A stretch of DNA of 64,000 nt. Source: Candidatus Flexicrinis affinis (lineage in GTDB: Bacteria > Chloroflexota > Anaerolineae > Aggregatilineales > Phototrophicaceae). The notes below the pieces were generated by a model that saw only the letters and a program-made list of their open reading frames with translations, made no database searches and was not told the DNA's origin. Position numbers and translations under genes: made by a program. Below are positions 8,446-17,449 of the stretch, in pieces. Where the stretch lies: assembly GCA_016716525.1 (NCBI GenBank), contig JADJWE010000001.1, positions 1,550,001-1,614,000 on the forward strand, in the 5' to 3' direction. Numbering within the stretch: position 1 is the first letter of the stretch; each line of letters starts with the position of its first letter.

Positions 8446-8937
8446 ATGACTCCACTTTCCCGCATCGCCTACGACATCCTCTCCGCCGCCCAGGACGCCG
8501 CCGCCGAAGTCCGGCGCGACTCCCTCGCCGCCCTCGACACCGGCGATCACACCGCCGCCGCCGCTGCCCTCCCCGACTGGGAGCGCGCCCAGTCGCAGGT
8601 CGCCCGCGCCGCCGAGGTCTATTCCGACGCCCTCGCCCGCGAGATCGGCCAGCTCGCCGGCTTCGCCCACATGACCGAACTCGAAAAGCTGTGGGTCACC
8701 CACGACCCCGAATACCCCCAGTACCGCAAGGCCTTCGACGACCTGCGCGCCGCCTCCGCCAAACGCACCACCCGCTATTTCCTCGTCGAGCGCCTTCCCA
8801 TGTGGCTCCCGCACGACGACACCCCCTTCCACGTCGACTCGGTCGACTCCTGGGCCGCCGCCTATGCCGCCTTCCGCTCCAAGTCCGACGTCCTGGCTAT
8901 CGCCCACCGCGGCCACATCGTCGCCTGCAAAAAGTAG
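8446..8937 (+). CDS. Early-operon protein, unknown
   Basis: Hypothetical protein of 163 residues, rich in Ala and Asp, helical in the first half. The start at 8446 is preferred because AAGGA lies nine bases upstream. An in-frame extension of 22 residues is possible. High GC at third codon positions supports the frame. It precedes the Sak4-like gene. No function assigned. Confidence 0.55.
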   Translation: MTPLSRIAYDILSAAQDAAAEVRRDSLAALDTGDHTAAAAALPDWERAQSQVARAAEVYSDALAREIGQLAGFAHMTELEKLWVTHDPEYPQYRKAFDDLRAASAKRTTRYFLVERLPMWLPHDDTPFHVDSVDSWAAAYAAFRSKSDVLAIAHRGHIVACKK

Positions 8938-9000
8938 TCCCGTTGACAGGCTAGATAGCATCCGAAAAACAACTTTCGCCCGTCCAGCGAGGTTCGTGCC

Positions 9001-9791
9001 ATGAAAAACCCCTTCCAGCTCGCCACCCCGTCGCCAAGAAGCTCAAGGTCCTGCTCTACGGCCCGTCCGGCTGCGGCAAGACCACCGCCGCCCTCACCTT
9101 CCCGCGCTGCGCCGTCATCGACACCGAAGGCGGCACCGATCTCTACGCCGGCCGCCCGGGCATCGCCCCCTTCCACGGCCTGCGCGTCAAGACCGCCTCC
9201 GAGGTCGAACAGGCGCTCACCTTCATTGAACAGGATCGCGGCAAGACCTTCGACACGCTCGTCATCGACCCCGTGACCGTCATCTACGACGTCGCCAAGG
9301 CCGCCGCCGAACGCGCCAGCAAGAACGGCGACATGTCCTATCGCGAGTGGGCGTCCGTCAACAATAAGATGAAGGCGCTCTACACCCGCCTCACGAACCT
9401 GCCCGTCCATGTCGTCGCCACCGCCCGCGAAGCCGTCGAGTACGAAGGCTCCGGAACGTCGCTCCGTAAGGTTGGCGTCAAGCCCGACGCCGACAAGGCG
9501 CTCGTCTACGTCTTCGATTTCGTCGTGCGCCTCACCGCCGATCGTGAAGCCGAATCGCTGGCCGACAAAGCCGTCGCGCAGGCCTTCTACGATCACTGGG
9601 CGGGTCAGGGCCTCACCAGCGCCGACATGTGCAAAGCCCTCGACGTCGAACGCTTCGGCCAGTGGACCAACGGCCGCGCCGCCGCCGACAAAGCCGTCGC
9701 CGACTGGCTCCAGGCCCAGCTCGCCAAACCAGCCACCCCCGCGCCGGTCGCGGAAGCCCCCTCGCCCCTTGAGGGAGAGGGGTTGGGGTGA
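9001..9791 (+). pseudogene. Sak4-like phage ATPase, frame broken near its start
   Basis: RecA-fold phage ATPase of the Sak4/AAA_24 type, proposed to act in single-strand annealing recombination. Walker A (GPSGCGKT) and a Walker-B-like strand (FDTLVIDP) are in one frame, but the only sensible start (ATG 9001, KNPFQLATP) is in another. One base missing in the C run at 9026-9029 would join them as ATP-VAKKLKVLLYG. Either this is a true frameshift or an assembly indel. The last residues (SPLEGEGLG) are translated from an inverted-repeat insert. Confidence 0.75.
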
Positions 9792-9943
9792 GGGGGGATC
9801 AGATTCCCCTCTCCTCGGGAGAGGGGCTAGGGGTGAGGTTCCCCCCTCTCCACTGTGGAGAGGGGCCGGGGGTGAGGTTTCTTCCCCTCGCCCTGACGAC
9901 CAACGGGAGCACCGCAGGTCGGGAGAGGGGCTAGGGGTGAGGG
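9758..9943. repeat. Cluster of CCCCTCTCC/GGAGAGGGG inverted repeats
   Basis: Four tandem, diverged copies of one unit. Each has a pyrimidine arm (like CCCCTCTCC), a short loop, the matching purine arm (GGAGAGGGG), then a tail like CTAGGGGTGAGG. The last copy is preceded by GGGAGCACCGCAGGTC, also found at 15861-15878. The cluster starts inside the Sak4-like gene and fills the gap to the next gene. Related copies lie at 10931-11008, 11597-11637, 15846-15899, 24914-25093, 25610-25650 and 26961-27047. Confidence 0.85.
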
Positions 9944-9970
9944 CGCTCGCCCAGGCGATCGGATAACCCC

Positions 9971-10183
9971 ATGCCTGACCCCGTCCGCCCCGATCATCTC
10001 GCCGCCCTCGCCGAGGACGACGTCCAGGCGCTTGGCCGCATGTGTGCCGGCCGGGCGCATCCCACCCCGCGCGAACAGCAGTTGGTGCACGCCATCGACC
10101 AGCTCGAGCGCAACCTGCGACGCAGCCGCAAATCAAAAGACCGATTGAACCCAGACACCCGAACGAAAGGCGGTTCCTCATGA
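9971..10183 (+). CDS. Small early-operon protein, unknown
   Basis: 70-residue, helical, strongly basic C-terminal half (RRSRKSKDR). Its TGA overlaps the next start as ATGA (10180-10183), which supports the frame. Not recognised. Confidence 0.5.
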   Translation: MPDPVRPDHLAALAEDDVQALGRMCAGRAHPTPREQQLVHAIDQLERNLRRSRKSKDRLNPDTRTKGGSS

Positions 10184-10587
10184 TCATTACCCCGAAGGTC
10201 GGTGCCGCAATGTCCACGGCCGTCATCCGCGCCAACGACAAGTCCTATCAGCAGCTCGCCGACGAGCTGGCCGACGCGCTGCAGCAGATCGACGCCCTGC
10301 GCGCCCAGCTTCGCGAGGCCCAACGCGCCGTGTGGGACGCCACCACCGCTCCGGCAGGTGGGGAAATTCCCCACGTCGCGCCCGATGGCTGGGCCGGTGA
10401 AACCTACGCCGGCCGGCCGGTCGTCCGCCTCGGCGCCGCCGCCAAACATCTCGGCAGCTACTCCGCCGCCTACCGCCGCGTCGCCGGCCCGCGTCCGTCC
10501 TGGGATGCCGTGCAGCTCCCCTCCGGCGACTGGCTCGTCTTCGTCGACGCCGGCGGCGTCCCCCTGCCGCGAGGAAGCCGCTCATGA
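10180..10587 (+). CDS. Early-operon protein with coiled coil, carries a GEIP palindrome
   Basis: 135 residues. An N-terminal coiled coil (about 20-50, LADELADALQQIDALR) is followed by a linker holding GEIPH, encoded by the 17-bp palindrome at 10358-10374. A compact C-terminal region with RLGAAAKHLGSYSAAYRRV resembles a helix-turn-helix. Starts by ATGA overlap and ends by ATGA overlap with the next gene (10584). Function unknown. Confidence 0.6.
   Translation: MIITPKVGAAMSTAVIRANDKSYQQLADELADALQQIDALRAQLREAQRAVWDATTAPAGGEIPHVAPDGWAGETYAGRPVVRLGAAAKHLGSYSAAYRRVAGPRPSWDAVQLPSGDWLVFVDAGGVPLPRGSRS
10358..10374. repeat. Palindrome GTGGGGAA-A-TTCCCCAC, copy 1
   Basis: Perfect palindrome with 8-bp arms around one base, inside a coding linker and read as GEIPH. 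Other copies: 24983-24997, 35180-35194 and 44889-44903 (7-bp arms). Confidence 0.85.
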
Positions 10588-11753
10588 ACACGCTGCAACC
10601 GTTCCACCTCGCCGCGCTTCACGCCGCGCACGCCCTCATGCTGGCCGCTGCCGAAGTCGGCAAGCCCTACGCCTGCTGGGCCAATCACCGCGCCGTCGGC
10701 GGCGCCCGCACTGCCGATCAGCTCGTCGACCTCGGCCTCTTCGAGAAGCGCCTCGGCGCAACGCCCGGCGACGTCGACACCTACTTCTATCGCATCACCG
10801 GCTACGGCTGCCTCTGTATCGGCCGCCCCTATCCTTTGGAGGATCTACCCATGACCGAGCAAACCACCGTCCGCGAACTCCGGTTCTTCGACCTGCCCGA
10901 CACGTCCGATCCGCCCCAGCCTACGCAGCCCGTCTCCCCCTCTCTTCGGGAGAGGGGGCCGGGGGGTGAGGTTTCTGAGGAAGAGGGGCTAGGGGTGAGG
11001 GCTTCCGACTCCTCCGTCATCGCCGAGCTGCGCGCCGACCGCGACGCCCTGATCGAACAGATCATCGCCCTCGAGGCCCGCGTCAAGGCTGCCGAAGCGG
11101 AGCGCGATGCCGCCATCGCCAAGCCGGCCGAGGACACTCGCGCTGACTTCGAGAAGCGCATCTCCAGCCTCTCCGACATGTACATGAACGAAGCGGCCAA
11201 AGTCGTCGAGCTGAAGACCAGCCACGCGCTCGCCCTCAAGGCCGCCGAAGACGCACAGGCTGAGCGCGACGCCCTCAAGCGCGAACACCGTGCCCTCGAG
11301 CAGCAGATCGCCACCGTCCACGGCACCGATGCGCAGGTCGAATGCGATTTCGTCTTCGACATCACCCCGCACGATCTACGGTCGCGCTGGCTTGCCGGCT
11401 GGAAGGTCGAGCACTACGCGCTGGACGGATCGTCCGTCAATGTCATTCTCCGCCGCGACCGCAAACCCGGCCGCAAGGGCAAGCGCGCCCCGCGTGCCGC
11501 ACAGCAGCCCGTCCCCGCCCGCGCACCCCACGCCCCGGCACCATCAATCCCCACCCGCGCGCCGTCCGCGGCAGTTCTGACCGGCGGCGAAGTTAATTCC
11601 CCTCTCCCTGAGGGAGAGGGGCTAGGGGTGAGGGCGCATGTCGTCCCCGACCTCCTCGCCACCTTCAAGCGCAATCTCGCCGATCAGTTCGCCGCCAATC
11701 CCGTCGCGCCCATGCGCGCCATCCACGATCTCACCGGCAGCCAGCCGGTCTAG
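10584..11753 (+). CDS. Long coiled-coil early protein with repeat inserts, possible fusion
   Basis: Open frame of 389 residues. Residues 1-85 form a compact unit. At residue 90 (ATG 10851) there is an internal start with GGAGG eight bases upstream, so this may be two genes joined by loss of a stop. The middle (about 140-235) is a coiled coil. Two stretches, SPSLRERGPGGEV at about 113-125 and SPLPEGEGLGVRA at about 340-352, are translated from the inverted repeats at 10931-11008 and 11597-11637. Function unknown. Confidence 0.55.
   Translation: MNTLQPFHLAALHAAHALMLAAAEVGKPYACWANHRAVGGARTADQLVDLGLFEKRLGATPGDVDTYFYRITGYGCLCIGRPYPLEDLPMTEQTTVRELRFFDLPDTSDPPQPTQPVSPSLRERGPGGEVSEEEGLGVRASDSSVIAELRADRDALIEQIIALEARVKAAEAERDAAIAKPAEDTRADFEKRISSLSDMYMNEAAKVVELKTSHALALKAAEDAQAERDALKREHRALEQQIATVHGTDAQVECDFVFDITPHDLRSRWLAGWKVEHYALDGSSVNVILRRDRKPGRKGKRAPRAAQQPVPARAPHAPAPSIPTRAPSAAVLTGGEVNSPLPEGEGLGVRAHVVPDLLATFKRNLADQFAANPVAPMRAIHDLTGSQPV
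10931..11008. repeat. Inverted repeat insert inside a coding sequence
   Basis: CCCCCTCTCTTCGGGAGAGGGG-type unit followed by a second partial tail (AAGAGGGGCTAGGGGTGAGGG). In frame with the surrounding gene and without a stop. Confidence 0.8.
11597..11637. repeat. Inverted repeat insert, best-conserved copy
   Basis: CCCCTCTCCC-TGA-GGGAGAGGGG with 10-bp arms, then CTAGGGGTGAGGG. Lies in frame near the C-terminus of the protein encoded at 10584-11753. Confidence 0.85.
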
Positions 11754-11780
11754 CCCGCGCCATCGCACAAGGAGCATCCC

Positions 11781-12040
11781 ATGATCGACGAAACCGCCAT
11801 CGCCGTCATCAAGCAGCAGGTTCTCGCCCTCGCCGACCCGGCCGACACCCTCAATGACATCGGCCACAAGCTGGGCGCCCTCTGGCAGGATCACACCGAC
11901 GCCGGCGACCACGACGGCGCCCGCGCTATCTCCCTCATCTGGGAGCGCACGCAGGAGGTCGGCGTCATCGCCCACGCCGGCGCCAACGTCGCCCGGGCCG
12001 CGCTGCAAACCGCCGTCGAGATCGCCGACGCCATCCCTGA
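11781..12040 (+). CDS. Small early protein, 3' end uncertain
   Basis: Starts at 11781 behind AAGGAG and codes about 85 residues of helical, Ala-rich protein of unknown role. Its own frame does not stop here. It stays open, out of phase through the next gene, and into the gene at 12399. A TGA at 12038-12040 in a sister frame sits exactly where a stop would be expected, six bases before the next ATG, so a small indel just upstream is likely. Confidence 0.4.
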
Positions 12041-12045
12041 ACCTC

Positions 12046-12390
12046 ATGGAGGAATCCTACGAGCAGGGCATCGCCGACGCCGAGGAAATGATCTTCGAGG
12101 ACCTTCACAGCGGCTACGGCGATCAGATCTACTTCGACGATCCCGCGTCCGAGATCCTCGACGTGCTCACCTACGAGCTGAGCCATGGCAGCACGCACTA
12201 CGTCGACGCCCGCGATCGCTGCACCGAAGACGACGTGACCGCCTTTGCCCTCTACCTGGCCGGCCGCACCCCGCAGATGACCGGCGATCTGGCCGCCATG
12301 GTCTGCGACTTCATCGCCAAGTTCGGCGCCGAATACCGCCGCTGGCACGCCGATCAGGTCGCCGCCCGCCAGTCCGCCAAGTCCGCCTGA
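12046..12390 (+). CDS. Early-operon protein, unknown
   Basis: 114 residues, acidic, helical (EQGIADAEEMIFEDL near the start). Codon third positions are nearly all G or C in this frame, which argues it is the real one over the overlapping longer frame. Ends nine bases before the next ATG. Not recognised. Confidence 0.55.
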   Translation: MEESYEQGIADAEEMIFEDLHSGYGDQIYFDDPASEILDVLTYELSHGSTHYVDARDRCTEDDVTAFALYLAGRTPQMTGDLAAMVCDFIAKFGAEYRRWHADQVAARQSAKSA

Positions 12391-12398
12391 GGCCCGCC

Positions 12399-13361
12399 AT
12401 GTTGACGCCTTCGCCCGATGCCACCCTGCGCGCCCAATGGACCGACGCGCTGCGCCTGCTGTACGACGGTTGGAACACCGCTGTGCCGCCCCGCACGCTC
12501 AATACGCTCGTCAATTTCGGGTTTGTCGTGCCGGTTCCCGGCGGGTTCCGCCTCTCGGACGCCGGCGTCGACTTCCTGCACGGTGTCGAGCGCCCGTCCC
12601 CCGAACCCGAACCCCGCCGAATCATGAAGGAGATCGTTCCAGTGGACATCACCCTGCAAGAACAATTGTGGCTGCGCGACCTGCGCGAGCTGCAGCAAAC
12701 GCCCGTCCTCAAGATCCACGGATCGCGCATCAACGCGCTGCTCAAGCGCGGTTGGATCGCGCCCCGCCGCGACGGCGGCCATGACCTCACGCCCGACGGC
12801 GAGGCCTTCGTCGAGCAGCACGCCGGCGTCGTGCTCGACCTGCCTCCGCGCCAGGACGACGGCGCCCCAGCCAAACCGAAGCCGCCCCGGCCGCCGGCTG
12901 CCATCGTCGCGCCCGCCCCCAAGCGCACCAACACCGAAAAGCGCGAGGCGATCGCGCAGCTCCTGCGCGACGGCGATTGGGTCCAGTACGCCGACCGCGA
13001 AATCGCCCGCAGTTTGGACGTCGATCACAAGACGGTCGCGGCCATCCGCGCCGAGCTCGAGGCCGCCGGCGAGATAGAAACCGTCGACACACGCCTGTTC
13101 CTACGCGGCGACGCCGTCATCCCCATGCAGCTTGGCGACAACGGCGCGCACATGACCGTCGAGTTCGCCGAAGAAGTTCAGAATCTGCGCTACGAACGCG
13201 ACACGCTCAAGGATTCGGCCGGTCTGCACGAGAACCGCATCGACTCCCTGCGCGGCGCCCTCCGCGACGTCCGCGAGCAGGCCTTGACCGGCCTCACCGC
13301 CCGCAAAGTCGACAACTACGCCGATATCGTCCGTACCGCCAGCTCCGCGCTCGAAGGTTAG
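12399..13361 (+). CDS. Two-winged-helix early protein, possible DNA-binding
   Basis: 320 residues. Residues 1-60 look like a small winged helix ending in GFRLSDAGVDFL. A second such unit (INALLKRGWIAPRRDGGHDLTPDGEAF) follows a linker, and a third helix-turn-helix lies near 200 (YADREIARSLDVDHKTVAAIRAELEAAG). The C-terminus is coiled coil. An internal GTG (12643) with AAGGAG nine bases upstream may mark a second gene fused in frame. Probably DNA-binding. Target unknown. Confidence 0.55.
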   Translation: MLTPSPDATLRAQWTDALRLLYDGWNTAVPPRTLNTLVNFGFVVPVPGGFRLSDAGVDFLHGVERPSPEPEPRRIMKEIVPVDITLQEQLWLRDLRELQQTPVLKIHGSRINALLKRGWIAPRRDGGHDLTPDGEAFVEQHAGVVLDLPPRQDDGAPAKPKPPRPPAAIVAPAPKRTNTEKREAIAQLLRDGDWVQYADREIARSLDVDHKTVAAIRAELEAAGEIETVDTRLFLRGDAVIPMQLGDNGAHMTVEFAEEVQNLRYERDTLKDSAGLHENRIDSLRGALRDVREQALTGLTARKVDNYADIVRTASSALEG

Positions 13362-13391
13362 CGCCGTCATCGCTCACAAGGAGACATCCTC

Positions 13392-13763
13392 ATGCACGTC
13401 CTTACCCTCGATTTTATCCGCCTGGACGGCGGCACGCAGACCCGCGTCGGCATCGAGCAGGCCATCGTCGCCGACTACGCCGAACAGATGGCCGCCGGCG
13501 CCGTGTTCCCGCCCGTGATCGTCTTCCACGACGGCACCGACCACTGGCTCGCCGACGGCTTCCACCGCGTCGAAGCGGCCAAACAGGCCGGCTGTGCCGA
13601 GATCGCCGCCGACATCCGCGACGGATCCAAGCGCGACGCCGTCCTGTTCAGCGTCTCCGCCAACGCCGCCCACGGCCTGCGCCGCGCTCATTCAGGACCC
13701 CGCGGCACAGAAGCAGGCGTTCCAGGCATATTGCGGTCTCTCCGTCGAGTGGAACTGGCGTGA
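13392..13763 (+). pseudogene. ParB-like N-terminal domain protein, C-terminus lost
   Basis: The first 95 residues match the ParB/Srx-fold domain: a strand, then AIVADYAEQMAAG, PPVIVFHDG, and the ADGFHRVEAAKQAG box equivalent to GxRRxxA in ParB. At about 13680 (NAAHGLRR) the expected continuation is missing. The frame runs 25 unrelated residues to a TGA, while the neighbouring frame opens into a different protein. This looks like a deletion junction. Phage ParB-like proteins may be partition, CTPase or nuclease proteins. The role here is open. Confidence 0.65.
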
Positions 13764-14847
13764 TCGTCTTGTCAACGCCGGCGTCATCCTCTTCTCGCCC
13801 CCCAACGTCAATCTCACTGCCGTCGGCCGTGCCATGGCCGAGGCGTACATCGCATCCGACCCGTTCGCCAGGCTCGAGTACGACCGGTACGGTAAGCGCA
13901 AATCGTATTTCATCCCCGGCCGGCTCCGCGACGACTTCAAGTCGCTCTACCACCGCCAGAAGGCGACCAGAGAGTACACGCACCGCCTCAACTTCCACGC
14001 ACTGGACAGCTTCGAAGAGAAGTTTGTCAAGGACGGGCTGCTGCGCTCCATCGAACGCCCGCGCGTGCCGCGTTGGCCCGGCGACCGCGATACGACGGCC
14101 ACGTTTTGGGCCATCACCGCCGCCGGCGCCGAAATGCTCGGCCTCCCCGCCCTGCCCGATCCCGCCGAGCCGCCAGAGCTGCCCTACCACGAAGGCGCCA
14201 AGCTGTTTGTCCCGCCCGACGCGGCGCATACCGTTGCCGTCGGCGACCCGGTCCGCGTCGGCAAGCACCTCGGCCGCGTCCACGAACTCCGCGAATGGCC
14301 CGGTCTGAATGTCATCTTCGCCGGCGAGTCGTGGCACAACCATGTGTACGCCACGCAGGTTCACCCGGTGGACGTCGAGGACGATCAGCCCGACCCGGTC
14401 GCGCTCGAGGATCTCAACCACGCGGTCGCGCGCGTCAACGACCATCTGGCCATGCTGCAGCGCGAGATTCGCCGCTGGAAGTCCGGCCCGGCCGACGCGC
14501 TCGATGGCCAGACCGACACGCAGGCCGAAGCCCTGCGCCTGCTGGCCGAGCTGTCCGCCGTCATCTGCAAAACGCACAGCGCCGCCCGCATTGAGATGGA
14601 ACCCCTCGAGGCCTCCGTCGCCCCCGCCGGCGATCCCGACGACGATGAAGGACGACTACGACTACGAAGACGACGTCGACGACATCATCTACGACGAAGC
14701 GGAAGTCGATTGATTTACGATGCTGGGAGCGGCCCCAAGACTGCGGAGAAGAAAACCACTAGCAGCAGCAGGATCAGGATAGCAGCCAGAATCCTTCGCG
14801 AAAGTTCGTACATGCGAGATCACCTCAAGCACCAACGGTCGAAGTGA
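13681..14847 (+). pseudogene. Start-less early gene, unknown protein
   Basis: A long open frame with phage-like codon use and typical protein composition from about 13681 (ALIQDPAAQKQAFQAYCG) but no usable start or ribosome site, apparently fused to the broken ParB-like gene. After about residue 320 the frame turns Arg-rich (RLRLRRRRRRHH) while a sister frame reads Asp-rich with its own ATG at 14645 and stops at 14713. The true C-terminus may therefore be the acidic one after another indel. No family recognised. Confidence 0.5.
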
Positions 14848-14997
14848 TATACACCTGTTCTACAGATTTCCCTCACATCAAGGCCCCCGATGGCCGTCGG
14901 GGGCGTTCGATTCCACCCGAGAATTTCGTCGGCAACTTTTGCAGGAGATCTTTGTCCGCTGCCGTGTTTCCCCGGCAAGCAGTCGTCGCGTTCACGC

Positions 14998-15525
14998 TTA
15001 GGCAACAAGTAGGGCCACGATTGCAGCAACAATAGAGATGCCAGTGGCAATCAGCTGTCGATGCATCCACGCGGACTTACCATCATTGATCTTCTGCAGG
15101 CGCTCGAGTGCTCCGGGAGCTTTATCCGTGCCAAGAAAATCGACTAGCAGCACATCGACGTGCGAATAATCGGGGCTGACGTACCGCTCTAGCATGGACA
15201 TGGCGGACATTGTCTCACCCGCGCCGACTCCAGGCACGTACGTTACTTTACGTGACCGCACACATGCGCCGCCGCAGAAGATCGACACAACGAAAGTTCC
15301 CAATGCGATGATCGTGGCGACGATAGACGCGTCGCCGTCGGAAAACATATCCTTTCCGAAGGTCGCAAGTGCCACGACGATGCCCGAGCCGGCCAGCTGC
15401 AGCTGCCAGGACTTGGAGTCTAAGGTGTCGTTGTTGGCTTCGAGCTTGTCAAAGAGCGCAGTGCACCGCGCGAGTAGTTCGTGCTTTATAATCAGAGTGC
15501 TGTCCGCGTTTTGGAGATTGTTCAT
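14998..15525 (-). CDS. Three-segment membrane protein, cargo gene
   Basis: 175 residues. A cytosolic N-terminal helix (HELLARCTALFDKLEANNDTLDSK) precedes two adjacent membrane segments (about 45-60 and 68-88). A soluble part follows, then a third segment at 157-175. This helix-2TM plan resembles small membrane effectors found near defence genes, but I cannot name a family. Lower GC and mixed codon use unlike the early operon indicate a separately acquired gene. Its ATG overlaps the divergent gene's ATG by two bases. Confidence 0.6.
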   Translation of the reverse strand: MNNLQNADSTLIIKHELLARCTALFDKLEANNDTLDSKSWQLQLAGSGIVVALATFGKDMFSDGDASIVATIIALGTFVVSIFCGGACVRSRKVTYVPGVGAGETMSAMSMLERYVSPDYSHVDVLLVDFLGTDKAPGALERLQKINDGKSAWMHRQLIATGISIVAAIVALLVA

Positions 15526-15718
15526 GTCAAAGCCCGATCCACGTCAACCGAAACCCAATTCCGAAACCAACGATAAGCCGAAGTCCCCAACAATTCGCAG
15601 GGATGCAGAAAGGGAGAAGCCGCTGATCGATCCCCGCATCCAGCCTGGTGGCACGACCAGTCGAAAGGGTGGCATTATCATTCGCGAAAGTGATGACGAG
15701 AAGCGTAAAGGCAAGTAG
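15524..15718 (+). CDS. Small basic disordered protein
   Basis: 64 residues, rich in Lys, Pro, Arg and Glu, with no predicted fold except GGIIIRES near the end. GGAG lies eight bases before the ATG at 15524, and a TATAAT (15487-15492) lies upstream, inside the opposing gene. It is divergent from and overlaps the membrane-protein gene start, so the two may be a co-regulated pair. Function unknown. Confidence 0.5.
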   Translation: MSKPDPRQPKPNSETNDKPKSPTIRRDAEREKPLIDPRIQPGGTTSRKGGIIIRESDDEKRKGK

Positions 15719-15845
15719 TGCCGCGCCACGGACACTCGATTCTGGTCACAGTTCATGTGACATGATACGTGCATCAATTGAAAGTTGTCCATAAGTCTCC
15801 AAGCCAGTCAGTCTTCGCGCGCCTTCGCGCCTCCCCTCTACTCGC

Positions 15846-15899
15846 TTGCGACGACTAACCGGAGCACCGCAGGTCGGGAGAGGGGCCGTGGGTGAGGGG
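15846..15899. repeat. Inverted-repeat family copy with the GGAGCACCGCAGGTC lead
   Basis: Shares the lead GGAGCACCGCAGGTCGGGAG and tail GTGGGTGAGGGG with the last copy at 9893-9943. Lies between the small basic protein gene and the SH3b gene. Nothing else is seen in 15719-15940. Confidence 0.75.
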
Positions 15900-15940
15900 T
15901 TCACCAGCCACCTTGCCCACGCCGCCAGCCGCGTGCCCCC

Positions 15941-17296
15941 TCAGTTCTCGCACGGAATCCCGTCTTTGTCCCCGTCCAGCCGCGACGGATCGCCCGGGCA
16001 CGCGTTCCAGTAGCTCATCAGCTCGCTGCGTGTGGCGAAGCTGCTGCAGTTGTACAGGTCCCCGCTGCAGTTCCACGTCACCGGCGGCGGACCGCTGGTG
16101 GGCGGCACCGTGCTCACCGGATTGCCTCCGTTTGACGGCGGAGAGGTCGGCGGCGCTGCCTGCCCGGGGATGAAGTTGTTTGCCCCGGCGCGCGCGGCGC
16201 TGCTGTGGATGAACCCGCGCGTCCCGTCGGTCGTCTCCATGTCGTACCACTCCGTACTGCCGGACACGCTCTGACCGTCCGCAACGCCGTTGACGTAGAT
16301 CAGCGTGTTCTGCGGCAGCGTGATCACGACGTCGCAGTTCGTGCTGGCGCAGCTCCGCATCCGCGCCGTTCCCGTCGTTCGGTAGGGCTGCCCGGTGATC
16401 GTTCGCACCCGGCTGGTCGGCGTCGACTGCCGCACGCTCGTGTTGGTCGGCGCCGGAACCTTCGGAGTCGCCGTCTCAATCGGCGCCACGTCGACGAGCG
16501 ACGCATGAATGTAGCCTTCGCCTTCGCGCAGGATCAGCCTGTACCAGTCCGAACTGCCGAGCACCGACTCGCCCGTCTCGACCCCGACCGTGATCAGCGG
16601 CCCGGCGTTGACGATCGCGAGGACGTCGCACGACGTTGCCGCACATTCGCGAACGCGCGCGTTGTTCGATCGTACGCGGATCGTGAAGAATGGCGTCGGC
16701 GTGATCGTCGCCGTCGGACTGGAAGTCGCTGTGAATGTCGCTGACGACGTGAACGTCGCCGTCGGGGTCGATGTCGGCGACGGTGTAGCCGTCGGTGCGT
16801 TCAGTTCGGCGATCATGACGTTCCAGTCGGTCAGCACCAGACGCCCCGCGAAGAGCGTCAGCTCGGCGTCGGCCGGCCGGTTCGGCACGTCGAATACCAG
16901 GAACGACTGGGCGTCCCGATTGCCGCTGAAGCACTGCCCGACAATCCCCCAGCCCGGATAGTCGCGGTTCCCCGCATACGCCTTGAGTCGGTCCATCCAC
17001 TGCGTCGACGCCTCATACAGCCCGCCGTCCAGCACCAGCTTGAAGTCGTAGCCGTGCAGGCAGCCGTCCCGCGCCGATCGAATCCGCCCGACGAACAGCG
17101 CCAGCACGCCGACGTCTGCGCGTGCGCCGGCCGCCGACGTCAACAGCTCGACACGGTCGACGATGAAGTCGATCTGTTGGCCTTGGTACACGCCCGACAG
17201 CGTCCGCGGATCGGTGTTCGGACTGGTCACTTGCTGCGCGCTCGAGGGAATGAACAGGAGAAAGAACACGGCCGTCACGGCGAAAAGTATGCGCAT
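15941..17296 (-). CDS. Exported SH3b protein with excalibur domain
   Basis: About 451 residues. The signal peptide (MRILFAVTAVFFLLFIPSSA) supports the start at 17296 over an upstream one. Next come an N-terminal domain of about 140 residues and a Thr/Ser/Pro-rich linker. Two bacterial SH3 domains follow, each with VRECAATSCDV/MRSCASTNCDV-type cores. A second linker leads to a C-terminal excalibur domain with the calcium-loop motif DGDKDGIPCE. Excalibur and SH3b modules point to the cell wall. Placed between phage early genes and a restriction gene, it is a likely cargo gene acting at the lysogen's surface. Confidence 0.8.
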   Translation of the reverse strand: MRILFAVTAVFFLLFIPSSAQQVTSPNTDPRTLSGVYQGQQIDFIVDRVELLTSAAGARADVGVLALFVGRIRSARDGCLHGYDFKLVLDGGLYEASTQWMDRLKAYAGNRDYPGWGIVGQCFSGNRDAQSFLVFDVPNRPADAELTLFAGRLVLTDWNVMIAELNAPTATPSPTSTPTATFTSSATFTATSSPTATITPTPFFTIRVRSNNARVRECAATSCDVLAIVNAGPLITVGVETGESVLGSSDWYRLILREGEGYIHASLVDVAPIETATPKVPAPTNTSVRQSTPTSRVRTITGQPYRTTGTARMRSCASTNCDVVITLPQNTLIYVNGVADGQSVSGSTEWYDMETTDGTRGFIHSSAARAGANNFIPGQAAPPTSPPSNGGNPVSTVPPTSGPPPVTWNCSGDLYNCSSFATRSELMSYWNACPGDPSRLDGDKDGIPCEN

Positions 17297-17449
17297 CAAC
17301 TTAACTCGTCCCGTAGTATTGAACACTGTTGATAGTGTATACCAATCGCTCCTGCGCAACACAAAGAAGCGAATCGTTCAATCTGCTTGCCCACGCCCCC
17401 ACCCCCGCGCTAAACTGTCCGTAACACTCGCACGCGGAGACCGCCCGGC

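Noticed and set aside
11781..13361. A single 526-residue protein
   Set aside because: The middle third is out of phase with a frame of much better codon use (12046-12390) and reads Arg-rich. I split it into three genes.
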